From positions 6,630 through 70,629 of the forward strand of contig CAJTPJ010000008.1 in NCBI GenBank assembly GCA_910578145.1: 64,000 nucleotides of DNA, in the 5' to 3' direction. Of the stretch, positions 9,051 through 17,839 are shown in pieces. The translations under genes were made by a program, and so were the position numbers. Within the stretch, counting starts at the first letter, position 1; each line of letters opens with the position of its first letter. Under the pieces are notes generated by a model that was not told the origin of the DNA, searched no databases, and worked only from the letters and a program-made list of their open reading frames with translations. The stretch comes from an uncultured Christensenella sp. GTDB lineage: Bacteria; Bacillota; Clostridia; Christensenellales; Borkfalkiaceae.

Positions 9051-9433
9051 CAGATTAGTGCAAACGTAAGCGAAACCAGCAAACTTCCCAGCGCCCCGCC
9101 GGAAAACGCGGCGAGAAAGGGCAGTAAATACTTTCTTTCGCGCTTAGCTTTTTCAGGCAGCCGCAACTCGGGCTCGGGCAAAATAATTTGCTCCGGTTCG
9201 GGTTCGTATTTTTTAATAGGAGCAATGCAGTAAAGACTGCCGCCGGAATATTTGATATCGATATATCCTGCGTTTAACAGCGTTTTCAGCGCGTTTTTCA
9301 GCGTTGATAAATCCCGTTTTTCGCCCTCGGGAAAAGCCTCGTAAAGCTCGTCTTCGGAAAAAATGACGTACCGACCCACGGTGGCGAAAGAACATATTTT
9401 ATCTATAACCGCATTGCTAATTCTGTCCATCAT
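9050..9433 (-). CDS. Small winged-helix-like protein with C-terminal membrane anchor
   Basis: 127 residues. Residues 1-70 have a helix-helix-wing pattern (VIDKICSFATVGRYVIFSEDEL, LKNALKTLLNAGYIDIKYSGGSLYCI). A charged Pro/Glu linker follows (PEPEQIILPEPELRLPEKAK), and residues 102-126 form a transmembrane helix. Either of two adjacent ATGs (MMD) could start it; no good ribosome binding site is visible. The function is unknown. The domain order matches the 118-residue neighbour. Confidence 0.75.
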   Translation of the reverse strand: MMDRISNAVIDKICSFATVGRYVIFSEDELYEAFPEGEKRDLSTLKNALKTLLNAGYIDIKYSGGSLYCIAPIKKYEPEPEQIILPEPELRLPEKAKRERKYLLPFLAAFSGGALGSLLVSLTFALI

Positions 9434-9460
9434 TATAATAATGGAACAAAAATTACCTAA

Positions 9461-9721
9461 TTATACCAGCGCGGAGTAAATCATTCCGCTTACGAACAGT
9501 ATAACGCCCGCGGCAAGCAGTATATAATCCGCTATTTTAAGATAAAAAAGCGCTTTAAACTTTTCCTTTTTTTGCTGTGCGGCAACCATAGAAAGCGCGG
9601 CTATCCCCAGCACTATGCTTGAAATAAGCGAATATATCCGCAACGGCGAAAAGGTTAACCCAAACGCTACCGCGCAAAGTAAGGAAAGTGCGGCGCCTAT
9701 ATAAAAATAAATTCTGTTCAT
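9461..9721 (-). CDS. Small integral membrane protein
   Basis: 86 residues with three predicted transmembrane helices (about 4-22, 25-45 and 60-82) and little else. Its ATG overlaps the rqcH stop by 4 bases, so it is translationally coupled to rqcH. The family was not recognised. Confidence 0.75.
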   Translation of the reverse strand: MNRIYFYIGAALSLLCAVAFGLTFSPLRIYSLISSIVLGIAALSMVAAQQKKEKFKALFYLKIADYILLAAGVILFVSGMIYSALV

Positions 9722-11385
9722 AGTTTTTCCTCTTTAAGCCCGGCGTGCGCGTCGGGGTCCACCAGCACCGTTTTATAGTCGGTATAAATAACGAAACCCG
9801 CGTTTGATTTAGGCGGTTTTTTAACGAATTGCCTTTTGGTGTAGTCCACGGGAATTTTATTGCCCGCCCGCCCGTCCGAATAATACGCACAAATTTCCGC
9901 GGCAACCTGCAAAACGTTGTCGGGCACGGCTTTTCCGCCCGTAATAATTACCACGTGCGAGGAGTGGTAGTTTTGCGTATGCAGCCATATATCCGATGGG
10001 GAAACGCTTTTTAACAGTCTGTCGTTTTGCATATTGTTGCGCCCCGCTAATATTTTAAAACCTTCGCATAAAAACGCGCGGAAAGGCGAAACCACGGTCT
10101 GTTTTTTGCTTTGCTGTTTTTCGCGTATAAGCCCTAACGCTTTAAGCTCTTCCTCGGTTTCCTCAAAGTCCGAAAGGCATTCCCCCGCATATATGTGCGA
10201 GTTAATGCTGTTTAAATAGTCTAATTCGCGCTTGGTTTCGTCGCGTTGGACTGATACCGTTTCAACGGTGCGCTTCAATTTAGCGTAACGCTTATAAAAT
10301 TTTTGCGCGTTGTCAGCGGGCGAAAGCGTTTTGTCCAGCGCAATTTTAATTTTACCGCCCTTTTCGTCGTAATAATTAACCGCTTCAAAGCTGTCCATAC
10401 CCCGTTCAATCGCGTATATGTTGGCGGTAATGAGTTCGCCCTTCAATTTTACAAGCTCCATATCGCGGCAGTCTAAAAGTTTTTGCTCTATAACCGAAAG
10501 CCGCTTTTCAAGTTTTTTTACCGCGGTATTTACAGCCGCAAGCAGTTTGCGCCGCTTTTCCCCGAAATCCCGCCTTTCCACAACCGCCGCAAAGTACGCC
10601 GTTTGCGCATCAAGCAAAGTGGGGTAATTCTTCTTTTCAGCCGAAGCCGAGCGCACCTTAAAGTCCGTTTCCACGCCGTCGGCAAAGGTAACGCAGGGCG
10701 CGTACATTCCGCCCGTAAGATATTCGTAAACCTGCTTTGCGGTTAGGTCTTCGCCGTAAGTTTCAACGACGTCAAGGGCAGTGGAGTAGGAAACGCCGCG
10801 AACGCGGTCGGAAATAAACTTTGCTTTGTCGCCCGCCGCCCTTTTAAATACGCTTTCAAGACTTTGCAAATCGTCGGGCGCGGTTTTGTCCTGCGGCTCG
10901 GGCAACGCGTATTTTGCGCCCGTAAACAAAATGCGGCGGGTGCTTTCCGCAATCGCCGTAGATTTCAGCGCGCCCGCTATAACCCCGTCGCGCACTAAAA
11001 TAGCGTTGGAATACTTGCCCATAAGCTCGATATACAGCCGCATTTTAAACAGCTCGAACTCGGAAGTACAGTCAAAATCCATAAAAACGATACGCTCGCC
11101 GTCGATTTGTACTATGTCGGCTATGCGCGCGTTTTGCAGGTGTTTCCTTAAAAGCATACAAAACGCGGGCGCAACTTTGGGCGCGGGCGTTTCTGTTTTA
11201 GCCACGTTTACGCGGCATTGTTTTGCGGAAAGACAAATTTCAAGTTTAACCGAGCCGCAAGCGGTGTATATAATAAAAGCAAGCATATCTTTTTCCGGCT
11301 GGGTTATTTTTGAAATTTTTCCGCCTAATAGTTTTTCTTTAAGTTCGGCGGCTATAAATTTAATTGTAAAAGCGTCCTGCGGCAT
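9718..11385 (-). CDS. rqcH: RqcH / NFACT family ribosome quality control factor
   Basis: 555 residues. RqcH binds obstructed 50S-peptidyl-tRNA complexes and recruits tRNA-Ala to add poly-alanine degradation tails. Seen: the NFACT-N opening (MPQDAFTIKFIAAELKEKL), a coiled-coil middle (residues about 270-410) and the NFACT-R signature DIWLHTQNYHSSHVVI near 455. I start at ATG 11385 because this is where family homology begins. The upstream in-frame extension begins with TTG at 11472 and runs into the divergent tig promoter region. The C-terminal tails it makes would be read by ClpXP, whose genes lie directly divergent. Confidence 0.93.
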   Translation of the reverse strand: MPQDAFTIKFIAAELKEKLLGGKISKITQPEKDMLAFIIYTACGSVKLEICLSAKQCRVNVAKTETPAPKVAPAFCMLLRKHLQNARIADIVQIDGERIVFMDFDCTSEFELFKMRLYIELMGKYSNAILVRDGVIAGALKSTAIAESTRRILFTGAKYALPEPQDKTAPDDLQSLESVFKRAAGDKAKFISDRVRGVSYSTALDVVETYGEDLTAKQVYEYLTGGMYAPCVTFADGVETDFKVRSASAEKKNYPTLLDAQTAYFAAVVERRDFGEKRRKLLAAVNTAVKKLEKRLSVIEQKLLDCRDMELVKLKGELITANIYAIERGMDSFEAVNYYDEKGGKIKIALDKTLSPADNAQKFYKRYAKLKRTVETVSVQRDETKRELDYLNSINSHIYAGECLSDFEETEEELKALGLIREKQQSKKQTVVSPFRAFLCEGFKILAGRNNMQNDRLLKSVSPSDIWLHTQNYHSSHVVIITGGKAVPDNVLQVAAEICAYYSDGRAGNKIPVDYTKRQFVKKPPKSNAGFVIYTDYKTVLVDPDAHAGLKEEKL

Positions 11386-11511
11386 ATGCTCGGCGTTAAA
11401 GTCCTTTAAAAATTTTTTTAAACGGCAACAAAAACCCAAAATTTTTATCGCCGTGAAAACATTATAATTCAAAAAAAATTATAAGTAAAATAATTTTGTA
11501 AACAAAATCGC

Positions 11512-11540
11512 TTTTCAAAACAAGTCGGTTGTGTTAAAAT
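11512..11540 (+). promoter_or_regulatory. Extended -10 promoter of tig-clpP-clpX
   Basis: TGTTAAAAT (11532-11540) is an extended -10. The -35-like TTTTCA at 11512-11517 is weak. This gives a leader of about 38 bases before tig. Confidence 0.6.
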
Positions 11541-11584
11541 GTAATTTGCATAAGAATAATAACGACATATTATAGGAGTTTAAA

Positions 11585-12961
11585 ATGAATTATACACAGG
11601 CAGTCGGTGAAAAAAGCACGGTTAAACTTACCATCAGCTTTTCGGAAGAGGAGTGGCAGGACGCTATTTCCAAAGCGTATTTAAAAACGCGCGGCAAATA
11701 CAGCGTGCCCGGTTTCAGAAAGGGCAAAGCTCCCAAACCCGTACTTGAAAACTACTACGGCAAAGGCGTATTTTTCGAAGAAGCGTTTAACCACCTTTAC
11801 GCAACCCATTATTTTTCCATAATCGAAAAGGAACGCGACAAATTTACCGTTGTGGGCGAGCCCGAACTGTCCGTTGAAGAAATGGTTGAAGGCAAGGGCG
11901 TAACCCTTGCGGCTACCGTTCCCGTAAAGCCCGACGTTGAAATAGACGCTTACACAGGTTTAAAAATTAAAAAGTATGAGTATAATGTTACCGACTCCGA
12001 AGTGGACGGCGAAGTTACCAAACTTCTCGAACGCAAGGCGGAGGACGTGGACGTCAACGACAGGCCCTGCCAAAACGGCGATAGAGTAAACATCGACTTT
12101 TCAGGCACTGTAGACGGCGTTAAATTCCCCGGCGGCACTGCGGAGGGTTACGACCTCGTTTTGGGTAGCGGCAGCTTTATTCCCGGCTTTGAAGAGCAAG
12201 TTGTTGGTATGAAAATAGGCGGCGAAAAGGACATAACCGTCCGCTTCCCCGACGATTATTCCGCCGAAAACTTAAAGGGCAAAGACGCGGTGTTTGCAAT
12301 TAAACTCCATAAAATCACCGGCAAAAAACTCCCTGAGATAAGCGACGCTTTCGTAAAGGAAAACGCGGGCGTTGAAACGGTTGAAGAGTTTAAGGCAAAG
12401 GCGCGCGAAAGGCTGTTAAAACAGGCGGAAAACCGCTCGCGCGATGAAACCGAAAACAGCATTGTTTCCGAAATTTGCAAGCACGCCAAGGCGGAAATAC
12501 CCCAGGCTATGATTGAAAGCGAAATAGACCGTATGGTTCAGGATTTTTCGTACCGTCTTATGTATCAGGGTATTAAACTTGAAGATTACGTCAAATATAT
12601 GGGAATGACTATGGAGCAGTTCCGTTCGCAGTTTGCCTCTCAGGCTCAGCCCCGCGTGCTTTCCCAGCTCGTTATAGAAAAAATAGTTAAAACCGAAAAA
12701 ATTACTGCTTCCGAAAACGAGGTTGACGCTAAAATAGCAGAGCAGGCGGCTTCGGTTGAAAAAACCGCGGAAGAGTATAAAAAGAATATCGACCCCAGAC
12801 AAATCGAATATATCAAAAACGATATAGTAATAACCAAAATGTTCGACTTCCTCAAAGCCAACAACGAGCTTTACGTTGAGGGTGGCGAAGAAAAGCCCGC
12901 GGCTAAACCCGCGGCAAAAAAGACGACGGCTAAAAAAACTACTACTAAAAAAGAGGACTAA
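11585..12961 (+). CDS. tig: Trigger factor, ribosome-associated chaperone and prolyl isomerase
   Basis: 458 residues. It binds the ribosome exit tunnel and shields nascent chains. Seen in order: the N-terminal ribosome-binding domain with the GFRKGKAPKP signature, an FKBP-type prolyl isomerase domain at about residues 155-245 (GDRVNIDFSGTVDGVKFPGG), and the long helical C-terminal chaperone domain. The last 20 residues are an Ala/Lys/Thr-rich basic tail. GGAG sits 7 bases before ATG. It is first in the tig-clpP-clpX run, the standard Bacillota arrangement. Confidence 0.97.
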   Translation: MNYTQAVGEKSTVKLTISFSEEEWQDAISKAYLKTRGKYSVPGFRKGKAPKPVLENYYGKGVFFEEAFNHLYATHYFSIIEKERDKFTVVGEPELSVEEMVEGKGVTLAATVPVKPDVEIDAYTGLKIKKYEYNVTDSEVDGEVTKLLERKAEDVDVNDRPCQNGDRVNIDFSGTVDGVKFPGGTAEGYDLVLGSGSFIPGFEEQVVGMKIGGEKDITVRFPDDYSAENLKGKDAVFAIKLHKITGKKLPEISDAFVKENAGVETVEEFKAKARERLLKQAENRSRDETENSIVSEICKHAKAEIPQAMIESEIDRMVQDFSYRLMYQGIKLEDYVKYMGMTMEQFRSQFASQAQPRVLSQLVIEKIVKTEKITASENEVDAKIAEQAASVEKTAEEYKKNIDPRQIEYIKNDIVITKMFDFLKANNELYVEGGEEKPAAKPAAKKTTAKKTTTKKED

Positions 12962-12967
12962 TTATAT

Positions 12968-13564
12968 ATGATTAACGAGAAAGGCGCGCTGGTTCCCTAC
13001 ATCGTGGAACAGACTTCCCGCGGGGAGCGCTCGTACGACATTTACAGCAGACTTTTAGAGGACAGAATTATCTTTTTAAGCGGCGAAATCGACGACGCGG
13101 TGGCTAATACAGTAGTGGCTCAGCTAATCTATCTCGAAGCGAAAGACCCTTCCAAGGATATTTCGCTGTATATAAACAGCCCCGGCGGCTCTGTTTCCGC
13201 GGGACTTGCAATTTACGACACGATGAATTACGTCAAATGCGACGTTTCCACCATTTGTATAGGAATGGCGGCTTCGATGGGCGCGTTTCTTCTTTCAAGC
13301 GGGCAAAAGGGTAAAAGGTACGCTTTGCCCAACAGCGAAATTATGATTCACCAGCCTCTCGGCGGGGCTCAGGGTCAGGCAAGCGACATAAAAATCGCCG
13401 CAGACCATATTTTAAAAACCCGTAACAAGTTAAATAATATTCTTGCTAACAACTCCGGCAAACCTTTATCTCAGATAGAAAAGGACACCGACCGCGACAA
13501 TTATCTGTCCGCGCAGGAGGCTATGGAGTACGGGCTTATAGATAAAGTGTTTTATAAAAGATAA
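12968..13564 (+). CDS. clpP: ATP-dependent Clp protease proteolytic subunit
   Basis: 198 residues, full length. It forms the double-heptamer serine protease chamber used by ClpX. Catalytic triad seen: Ser103 (GMAASMGAF), His128 (EIMIHQP) and Asp173 (EKDTDRD). It follows tig by 6 bases. The ribosome binding site GAGGA lies inside the tig stop region. Confidence 0.97.
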   Translation: MINEKGALVPYIVEQTSRGERSYDIYSRLLEDRIIFLSGEIDDAVANTVVAQLIYLEAKDPSKDISLYINSPGGSVSAGLAIYDTMNYVKCDVSTICIGMAASMGAFLLSSGQKGKRYALPNSEIMIHQPLGGAQGQASDIKIAADHILKTRNKLNNILANNSGKPLSQIEKDTDRDNYLSAQEAMEYGLIDKVFYKR

Positions 13565-13590
13565 TCTAAACGCTTTTAAGAGGTAATTTT

Positions 13591-14814
13591 TTGAGAGAAC
13601 AGAAGTATTGTTCGTTTTGCGGTAAAACCGAGGATTTAGTAAAAAAATTAATAAAAGGCAGGGACGGCTCGTGCATATGCGACGAGTGCGTGATAATCTG
13701 CGGGGATATGGTAAAGGAAACCGAAGAGGAAGCGGCGCAGTCCGTGCCTTTGAAAACCCCGGCGGAGATAAAAGAAGAGCTGGATAAATATATCGTAGGT
13801 CAGCACGAGGCGAAAAAAGTACTTTCGGTAGCCGTTTACAACCACTATAAGCGTATAAACCACCTTGCGGGCAGCAAGGAGGACGCCGACGTGGAGATAG
13901 AAAAAAGCAACATTTTGTTGCTTGGTCCTACGGGTTGCGGCAAAACCTTGCTTGCAAGAACGCTTGCCAAAATTCTCAACGTGCCGTTTGCTTCTTCGGA
14001 CGCAACCACTTTAACCGAAGCGGGATACGTGGGCGAGGACGTTGAAAACATTTTGTTAAAGCTAATACAAAACGCCGACTACGACGTGCAAAAGGCGCAG
14101 CGCGGCATAATTTATATCGACGAGATAGATAAAATTGCAAGAAAGGGCGAAAACGTTTCCATAACCCGCGACGTTTCGGGCGAAGGCGTGCAACAGGCTC
14201 TGCTTAAAATTATTGAAAGCACGGTGGCAAACGTGCCCCCGCAGGGCGGCAGAAAGCACCCCCAGCAGGAATGTTTGCGCCTTGACACCACCAATATTTT
14301 GTTTATTTGCGGCGGCGCTTTCGTCGGGCTGGATAAAATAGTGCAAAAGCGCAGGGACAACACCTCGCTGGGCTTTGGCGGAAGCGTAAAGGGAACGGAA
14401 GAAAACGTTTACGAAATGCTTGCCGACGTAAAGCCGCAGGATTTGACCAAATTCGGGCTTATCCCCGAGTTTGTGGGGCGTATACCCATAGTCGTAAGTT
14501 TGCACCCTTTAAACGAGGACGCGCTTGTAAATATTCTCACCCAGCCGAAAAACGCTATTATCAAACAATATCAAAAACTAATTGCAATGGACGGCGTAAA
14601 GCTGACGGTTGAAGATTCCGCCGTGCGCGAAATAGCCAACACGGCTATCCGTTTAAAGACGGGCGCAAGGGGACTTAGAACCATTATCGAAAGTTTTATG
14701 ACTTCGGTAATGTATAAACTTCCGTCCGAAAAGAATATAAAGGAAGTAATCGTCACCAAGGAGTGTGTGACGGACAAAGCCGAACCCCGACTCGTATACG
14801 GGGAAAGCGCTTAG
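13591..14814 (+). CDS. clpX: ClpX unfoldase ATPase
   Basis: 407 residues. ClpX unfolds tagged substrates and feeds them to ClpP. Seen: the N-terminal zinc-binding domain with Cys7, Cys10, Cys30 and Cys33, the Walker A motif GPTGCGKT near residue 115, Walker B IIYIDEID, and sensor and arginine-finger regions up to GARGLRTI. The start is a TTG, with AAGAGGT 7 bases upstream. No in-frame ATG exists near the zinc domain. A terminator hairpin follows before lon. Confidence 0.97.
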   Translation: MREQKYCSFCGKTEDLVKKLIKGRDGSCICDECVIICGDMVKETEEEAAQSVPLKTPAEIKEELDKYIVGQHEAKKVLSVAVYNHYKRINHLAGSKEDADVEIEKSNILLLGPTGCGKTLLARTLAKILNVPFASSDATTLTEAGYVGEDVENILLKLIQNADYDVQKAQRGIIYIDEIDKIARKGENVSITRDVSGEGVQQALLKIIESTVANVPPQGGRKHPQQECLRLDTTNILFICGGAFVGLDKIVQKRRDNTSLGFGGSVKGTEENVYEMLADVKPQDLTKFGLIPEFVGRIPIVVSLHPLNEDALVNILTQPKNAIIKQYQKLIAMDGVKLTVEDSAVREIANTAIRLKTGARGLRTIIESFMTSVMYKLPSEKNIKEVIVTKECVTDKAEPRLVYGESA

Positions 14815-14830
14815 TATTACAGTTTACGGT

Positions 14831-14871
14831 AACCGCGCAATTTCAATTTAACCGAAATTGCGCGGTTTTTT
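14831..14871 (+). terminator. Terminator abutting the lon ribosome binding site
   Basis: A 14-bp perfect stem (14831-14844 with 14854-14867) and 9-base loop with a T run ending at 14871. The lon ribosome binding site AGGAGA begins at the next bases. No promoter is obvious between this hairpin and lon, so lon is read through it or from inside clpX. Confidence 0.8.
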
Positions 14872-14887
14872 AGGAGATAACGATATT

Positions 14888-17197
14888 ATGGCAAGAACAC
14901 GTACGGACGAATTTCCCGTTTTAGCTCTGCGCGGAAGGGTAATATTCCCCAACACCACAGTTTCGCTTGACGTAGGCAGGATTGAATCGCTTACGGCTGT
15001 AAAACAGGCAACAGACGGCAATTCTATGATTTTCGCGGTAGCGCAAAAAAATTCGGAAGCGCAGGAAATAAAGCCCGAACAACTTTTTACCGTGGGTACG
15101 GTTGTAAAATTAAAGCAAGTTTCGCGGCTTCCCGGCAACAATATCAGAATAACGGTGCAGGGTATGTACCGCGCAGGCGTGCGCACGGTGGATTTTGCCG
15201 AAGGCGCTTTTACGGCTACCGTTGAAGAAATTAAAACGGTGCACGGGGAAGAGGAGCTTGAAGAAGCGTATTTCCGCACGGCAAAAAACGTTATGCGTGA
15301 TATTTCCGCAACCGAAACGCGGCTTTCAAAGGACGCCGTTTCGGCTTTGGAACGCTGTTCCGACCCCGACGAGTTTATAAATATTGCGGCTCACAATCTT
15401 TCTCTGCGCCTTGAAGTTAAGCAGGAGCTTTTGGAGTGTTACCGCCTTGTCGAAAGGCTTAAACGCATAGACGGCGTGCTTAACGACGAGCTTGAAATTA
15501 CCCGTTTAGAGCGCAAAATCAACTCTATGGTGCGCCAAAACATAGATAAAAACCAAAAGGAATATTACCTGCGCGAGCAACTTAAAGCCATACACAAGGA
15601 ACTTGGCGACGACGAGGAAGAGCACGACGAGTTAGAACGTAAAATCAAGGAAAAGCATTTCCCCGCCGAAGTAGAGGAAAAAGCGCTTAAAGAACTTGCG
15701 CGTATGGATAAAATGCAGGCTTCCTCACCCGAAACCAACGTTTTGAGAACTTATCTCGAATGGCTTTTGGACGTGCCTTGGACGGAATGCACTACCGATA
15801 CCGAAACGCTTGCGGAAGCGGTTAAAATACTTAACGAAGACCACTACGGGCTTGAAAAAATAAAAGAGAGAATAACCGAATATCTTGCGGTTTTAAAACT
15901 TACGGGCGGGCTTAACGCGCCTATTTTATGCTTGGTGGGGCCTCCGGGCGTGGGTAAAACTTCCGTTGCGCAGTCGGTTGCGCGCGCGCTTGGCAGAAAG
16001 TTCGTGCGTATGAGTTTGGGCGGCGTACGCGACGAATCGGAAATCCGCGGGCACAGAAAAACGTACATCGGCTCTATGCCTGGCAGGATAATAAACGGAA
16101 TGAAACAGGCGGGCAGCATTAATCCCGTGTTTTTGCTGGACGAAATAGACAAGCTGTCCAACGATATCCACGGCGACCCGTCCAGCGCGCTTTTGGAAGT
16201 TTTAGACCCCGCGCAAAACGCTACTTTCCGCGACAGATATCTCGAAGTGCCTTACGATTTAAGCAAAGTTTTGTTTATAACCACTGCGAACTCGCTTGAA
16301 TCAATCCCCCGTCCCCTGCTTGACAGAATGGAGCTTATCGAGCTTAACGGTTACACGCAGGAAGAAAAGCGTGAAATTGCAAAGCGCTATCTCGTGCCCA
16401 AAAAGCGCGCGGCTAACGGGCTTGACGAAAATAAACTTACTTTCGACGACGGCGCGATAGACGAAATTATTTCGGGCTACACGCTGGAAGCGGGCGTAAG
16501 AAATCTTGAAAGGAATATTGACGCGGTGTGCCGTAAAGCGGCGGTAAACTATGCCGACGGCAAGGGCGGCGTAACTAACGTTACCAAAGACAGCGTTTCG
16601 GAATATCTCGGCGCGCGCCGTTACGACGCGGACAAGCAGCTTGACGGCGACGAAGTGGGCGCGGCTACGGGGCTTGCGTGGACGTCCGTCGGCGGAACGA
16701 CTTTAACTATAGAAGTTTCTGCAATGCACGGCAAGGGCGACGTTTTGCTTACGGGCAAGCTGGGCGACGTTATGAAAGAGAGTGCGCGCGCGGCTATAAG
16801 CTATATCCGCTCCAACTCGGAAAATTACGGGTTGGAAAGCAAAACTTTTGAAACTACGGATATCCACATCCACGTGCCGGAGGGCGCAACGCCCAAGGAC
16901 GGGCCCAGCGCGGGCATAACTATGGCTACCGCCATACTTTCGGCTTTCACCAAAAAACCCGTTAAAAAATCGGTTGCTATGACGGGCGAAATTACTTTAC
17001 GCGGCAAAGTTTTGCCCATAGGCGGGCTTAAAGAAAAGGCGCTTGCCGCCTACCGCATAGGCGTAAAGGATATAATTATCCCCGCGGATAACGCAAAGGA
17101 TTTGGAAGAAATACCCGAAAATATCCGCAACGCGCTTAATTTTATACCCGTAACCGACGTGGACGCGGTATTTAAAAAAGCAATTATAAACGTTTAA
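14888..17197 (+). CDS. lon: ATP-dependent Lon protease
   Basis: 769 residues, full length. It is a cytosolic AAA+ serine protease for misfolded and regulatory proteins. Seen: the LON substrate-binding domain at the N terminus (FPVLALRGRVIFPNTT), a long helical linker, Walker A GPPGVGKTS near residue 355, Walker B VFLLDEIDKL, and the protease domain with catalytic Ser in DGPSAG and Lys in the GGLKEKALAA region. ATG 14888 has AGGAGA 12 bases upstream. An in-frame TTG at 14858 lies within the preceding hairpin and is rejected. Confidence 0.97.
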   Translation: MARTRTDEFPVLALRGRVIFPNTTVSLDVGRIESLTAVKQATDGNSMIFAVAQKNSEAQEIKPEQLFTVGTVVKLKQVSRLPGNNIRITVQGMYRAGVRTVDFAEGAFTATVEEIKTVHGEEELEEAYFRTAKNVMRDISATETRLSKDAVSALERCSDPDEFINIAAHNLSLRLEVKQELLECYRLVERLKRIDGVLNDELEITRLERKINSMVRQNIDKNQKEYYLREQLKAIHKELGDDEEEHDELERKIKEKHFPAEVEEKALKELARMDKMQASSPETNVLRTYLEWLLDVPWTECTTDTETLAEAVKILNEDHYGLEKIKERITEYLAVLKLTGGLNAPILCLVGPPGVGKTSVAQSVARALGRKFVRMSLGGVRDESEIRGHRKTYIGSMPGRIINGMKQAGSINPVFLLDEIDKLSNDIHGDPSSALLEVLDPAQNATFRDRYLEVPYDLSKVLFITTANSLESIPRPLLDRMELIELNGYTQEEKREIAKRYLVPKKRAANGLDENKLTFDDGAIDEIISGYTLEAGVRNLERNIDAVCRKAAVNYADGKGGVTNVTKDSVSEYLGARRYDADKQLDGDEVGAATGLAWTSVGGTTLTIEVSAMHGKGDVLLTGKLGDVMKESARAAISYIRSNSENYGLESKTFETTDIHIHVPEGATPKDGPSAGITMATAILSAFTKKPVKKSVAMTGEITLRGKVLPIGGLKEKALAAYRIGVKDIIIPADNAKDLEEIPENIRNALNFIPVTDVDAVFKKAIINV

Positions 17198-17215
17198 CTT
17201 TCAAGGCGGGCTGAA

Positions 17216-17839
17216 ATGATTAATATTACCAAAGCTGAATTTATTACTAGCGCGGCAAGCCAAAGCCAATTTTTAAAAGCCGATAAGCCTATAATCGCCG
17301 TTTGCGGCAAATCAAACGTGGGCAAGTCGAGTTTTATAAATATGCTTGCAAACCGTAAAAAACTTGCCAAAGTTTCCAAAGACCCGGGCAGGACGCGGCT
17401 TGTAAACTATTTCGACTTCGGCGAATTTATATTGGCGGACTTGCCAGGCTATGGGTTTGCCCGCGTTTCCAAAACCGAGAAAATGCGTTGGGCGCATCTT
17501 TTGGACGAATTTTTTATGGACAAAAGCAACCTTACCCACGCGTTCGTACTTGCGGATATTCGCCACGACCCCACTATGGAAGACAAGCAAATGGTAGACT
17601 ACCTGTACTATCACCTTGTGCCGTTTACGGTAATTGCCACCAAAGCCGATAAAATTTCGCGTATGGCGTGCATAAACAGCGTAAGAAACGTAGCCGCAAC
17701 GTTTAAGTGCGGCGAACAAAACGTAATTTCAACTTCTTCCGAAACTAAGCAAGGACTTGTAAATATTTTAGAAAAACTTGAACTTATAGTAAACACTTTT
17801 GCCGAAGGGCAGGGGGCGGAGGCAGACGAAGATGCCTGA
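17216..17839 (+). CDS. engB: Ribosome biogenesis GTPase EngB/YsxC
   Basis: 207 residues. An essential GTPase needed for late 50S assembly. Seen: G1 GKSNVGKSS (31-39), the G2 threonine in GRTRLVNYF, G3 DLPGYGFA, and G4 TKAD. It follows lon by 18 bases, the common lon-engB order. Its last 8 bases overlap the next gene. Confidence 0.96.
   Translation: MINITKAEFITSAASQSQFLKADKPIIAVCGKSNVGKSSFINMLANRKKLAKVSKDPGRTRLVNYFDFGEFILADLPGYGFARVSKTEKMRWAHLLDEFFMDKSNLTHAFVLADIRHDPTMEDKQMVDYLYYHLVPFTVIATKADKISRMACINSVRNVAATFKCGEQNVISTSSETKQGLVNILEKLELIVNTFAEGQGAEADEDA

Noticed and set aside
11386..11472. N-terminal extension of RqcH to a TTG at 11472
   Set aside because: The family homology begins at the ATG at 11385 and the extension runs into the divergent tig promoter region.
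14858..14887. TTG start for Lon at 14858
   Set aside because: It lies inside the terminator stem. ATG 14888 has AGGAGA at a good distance.
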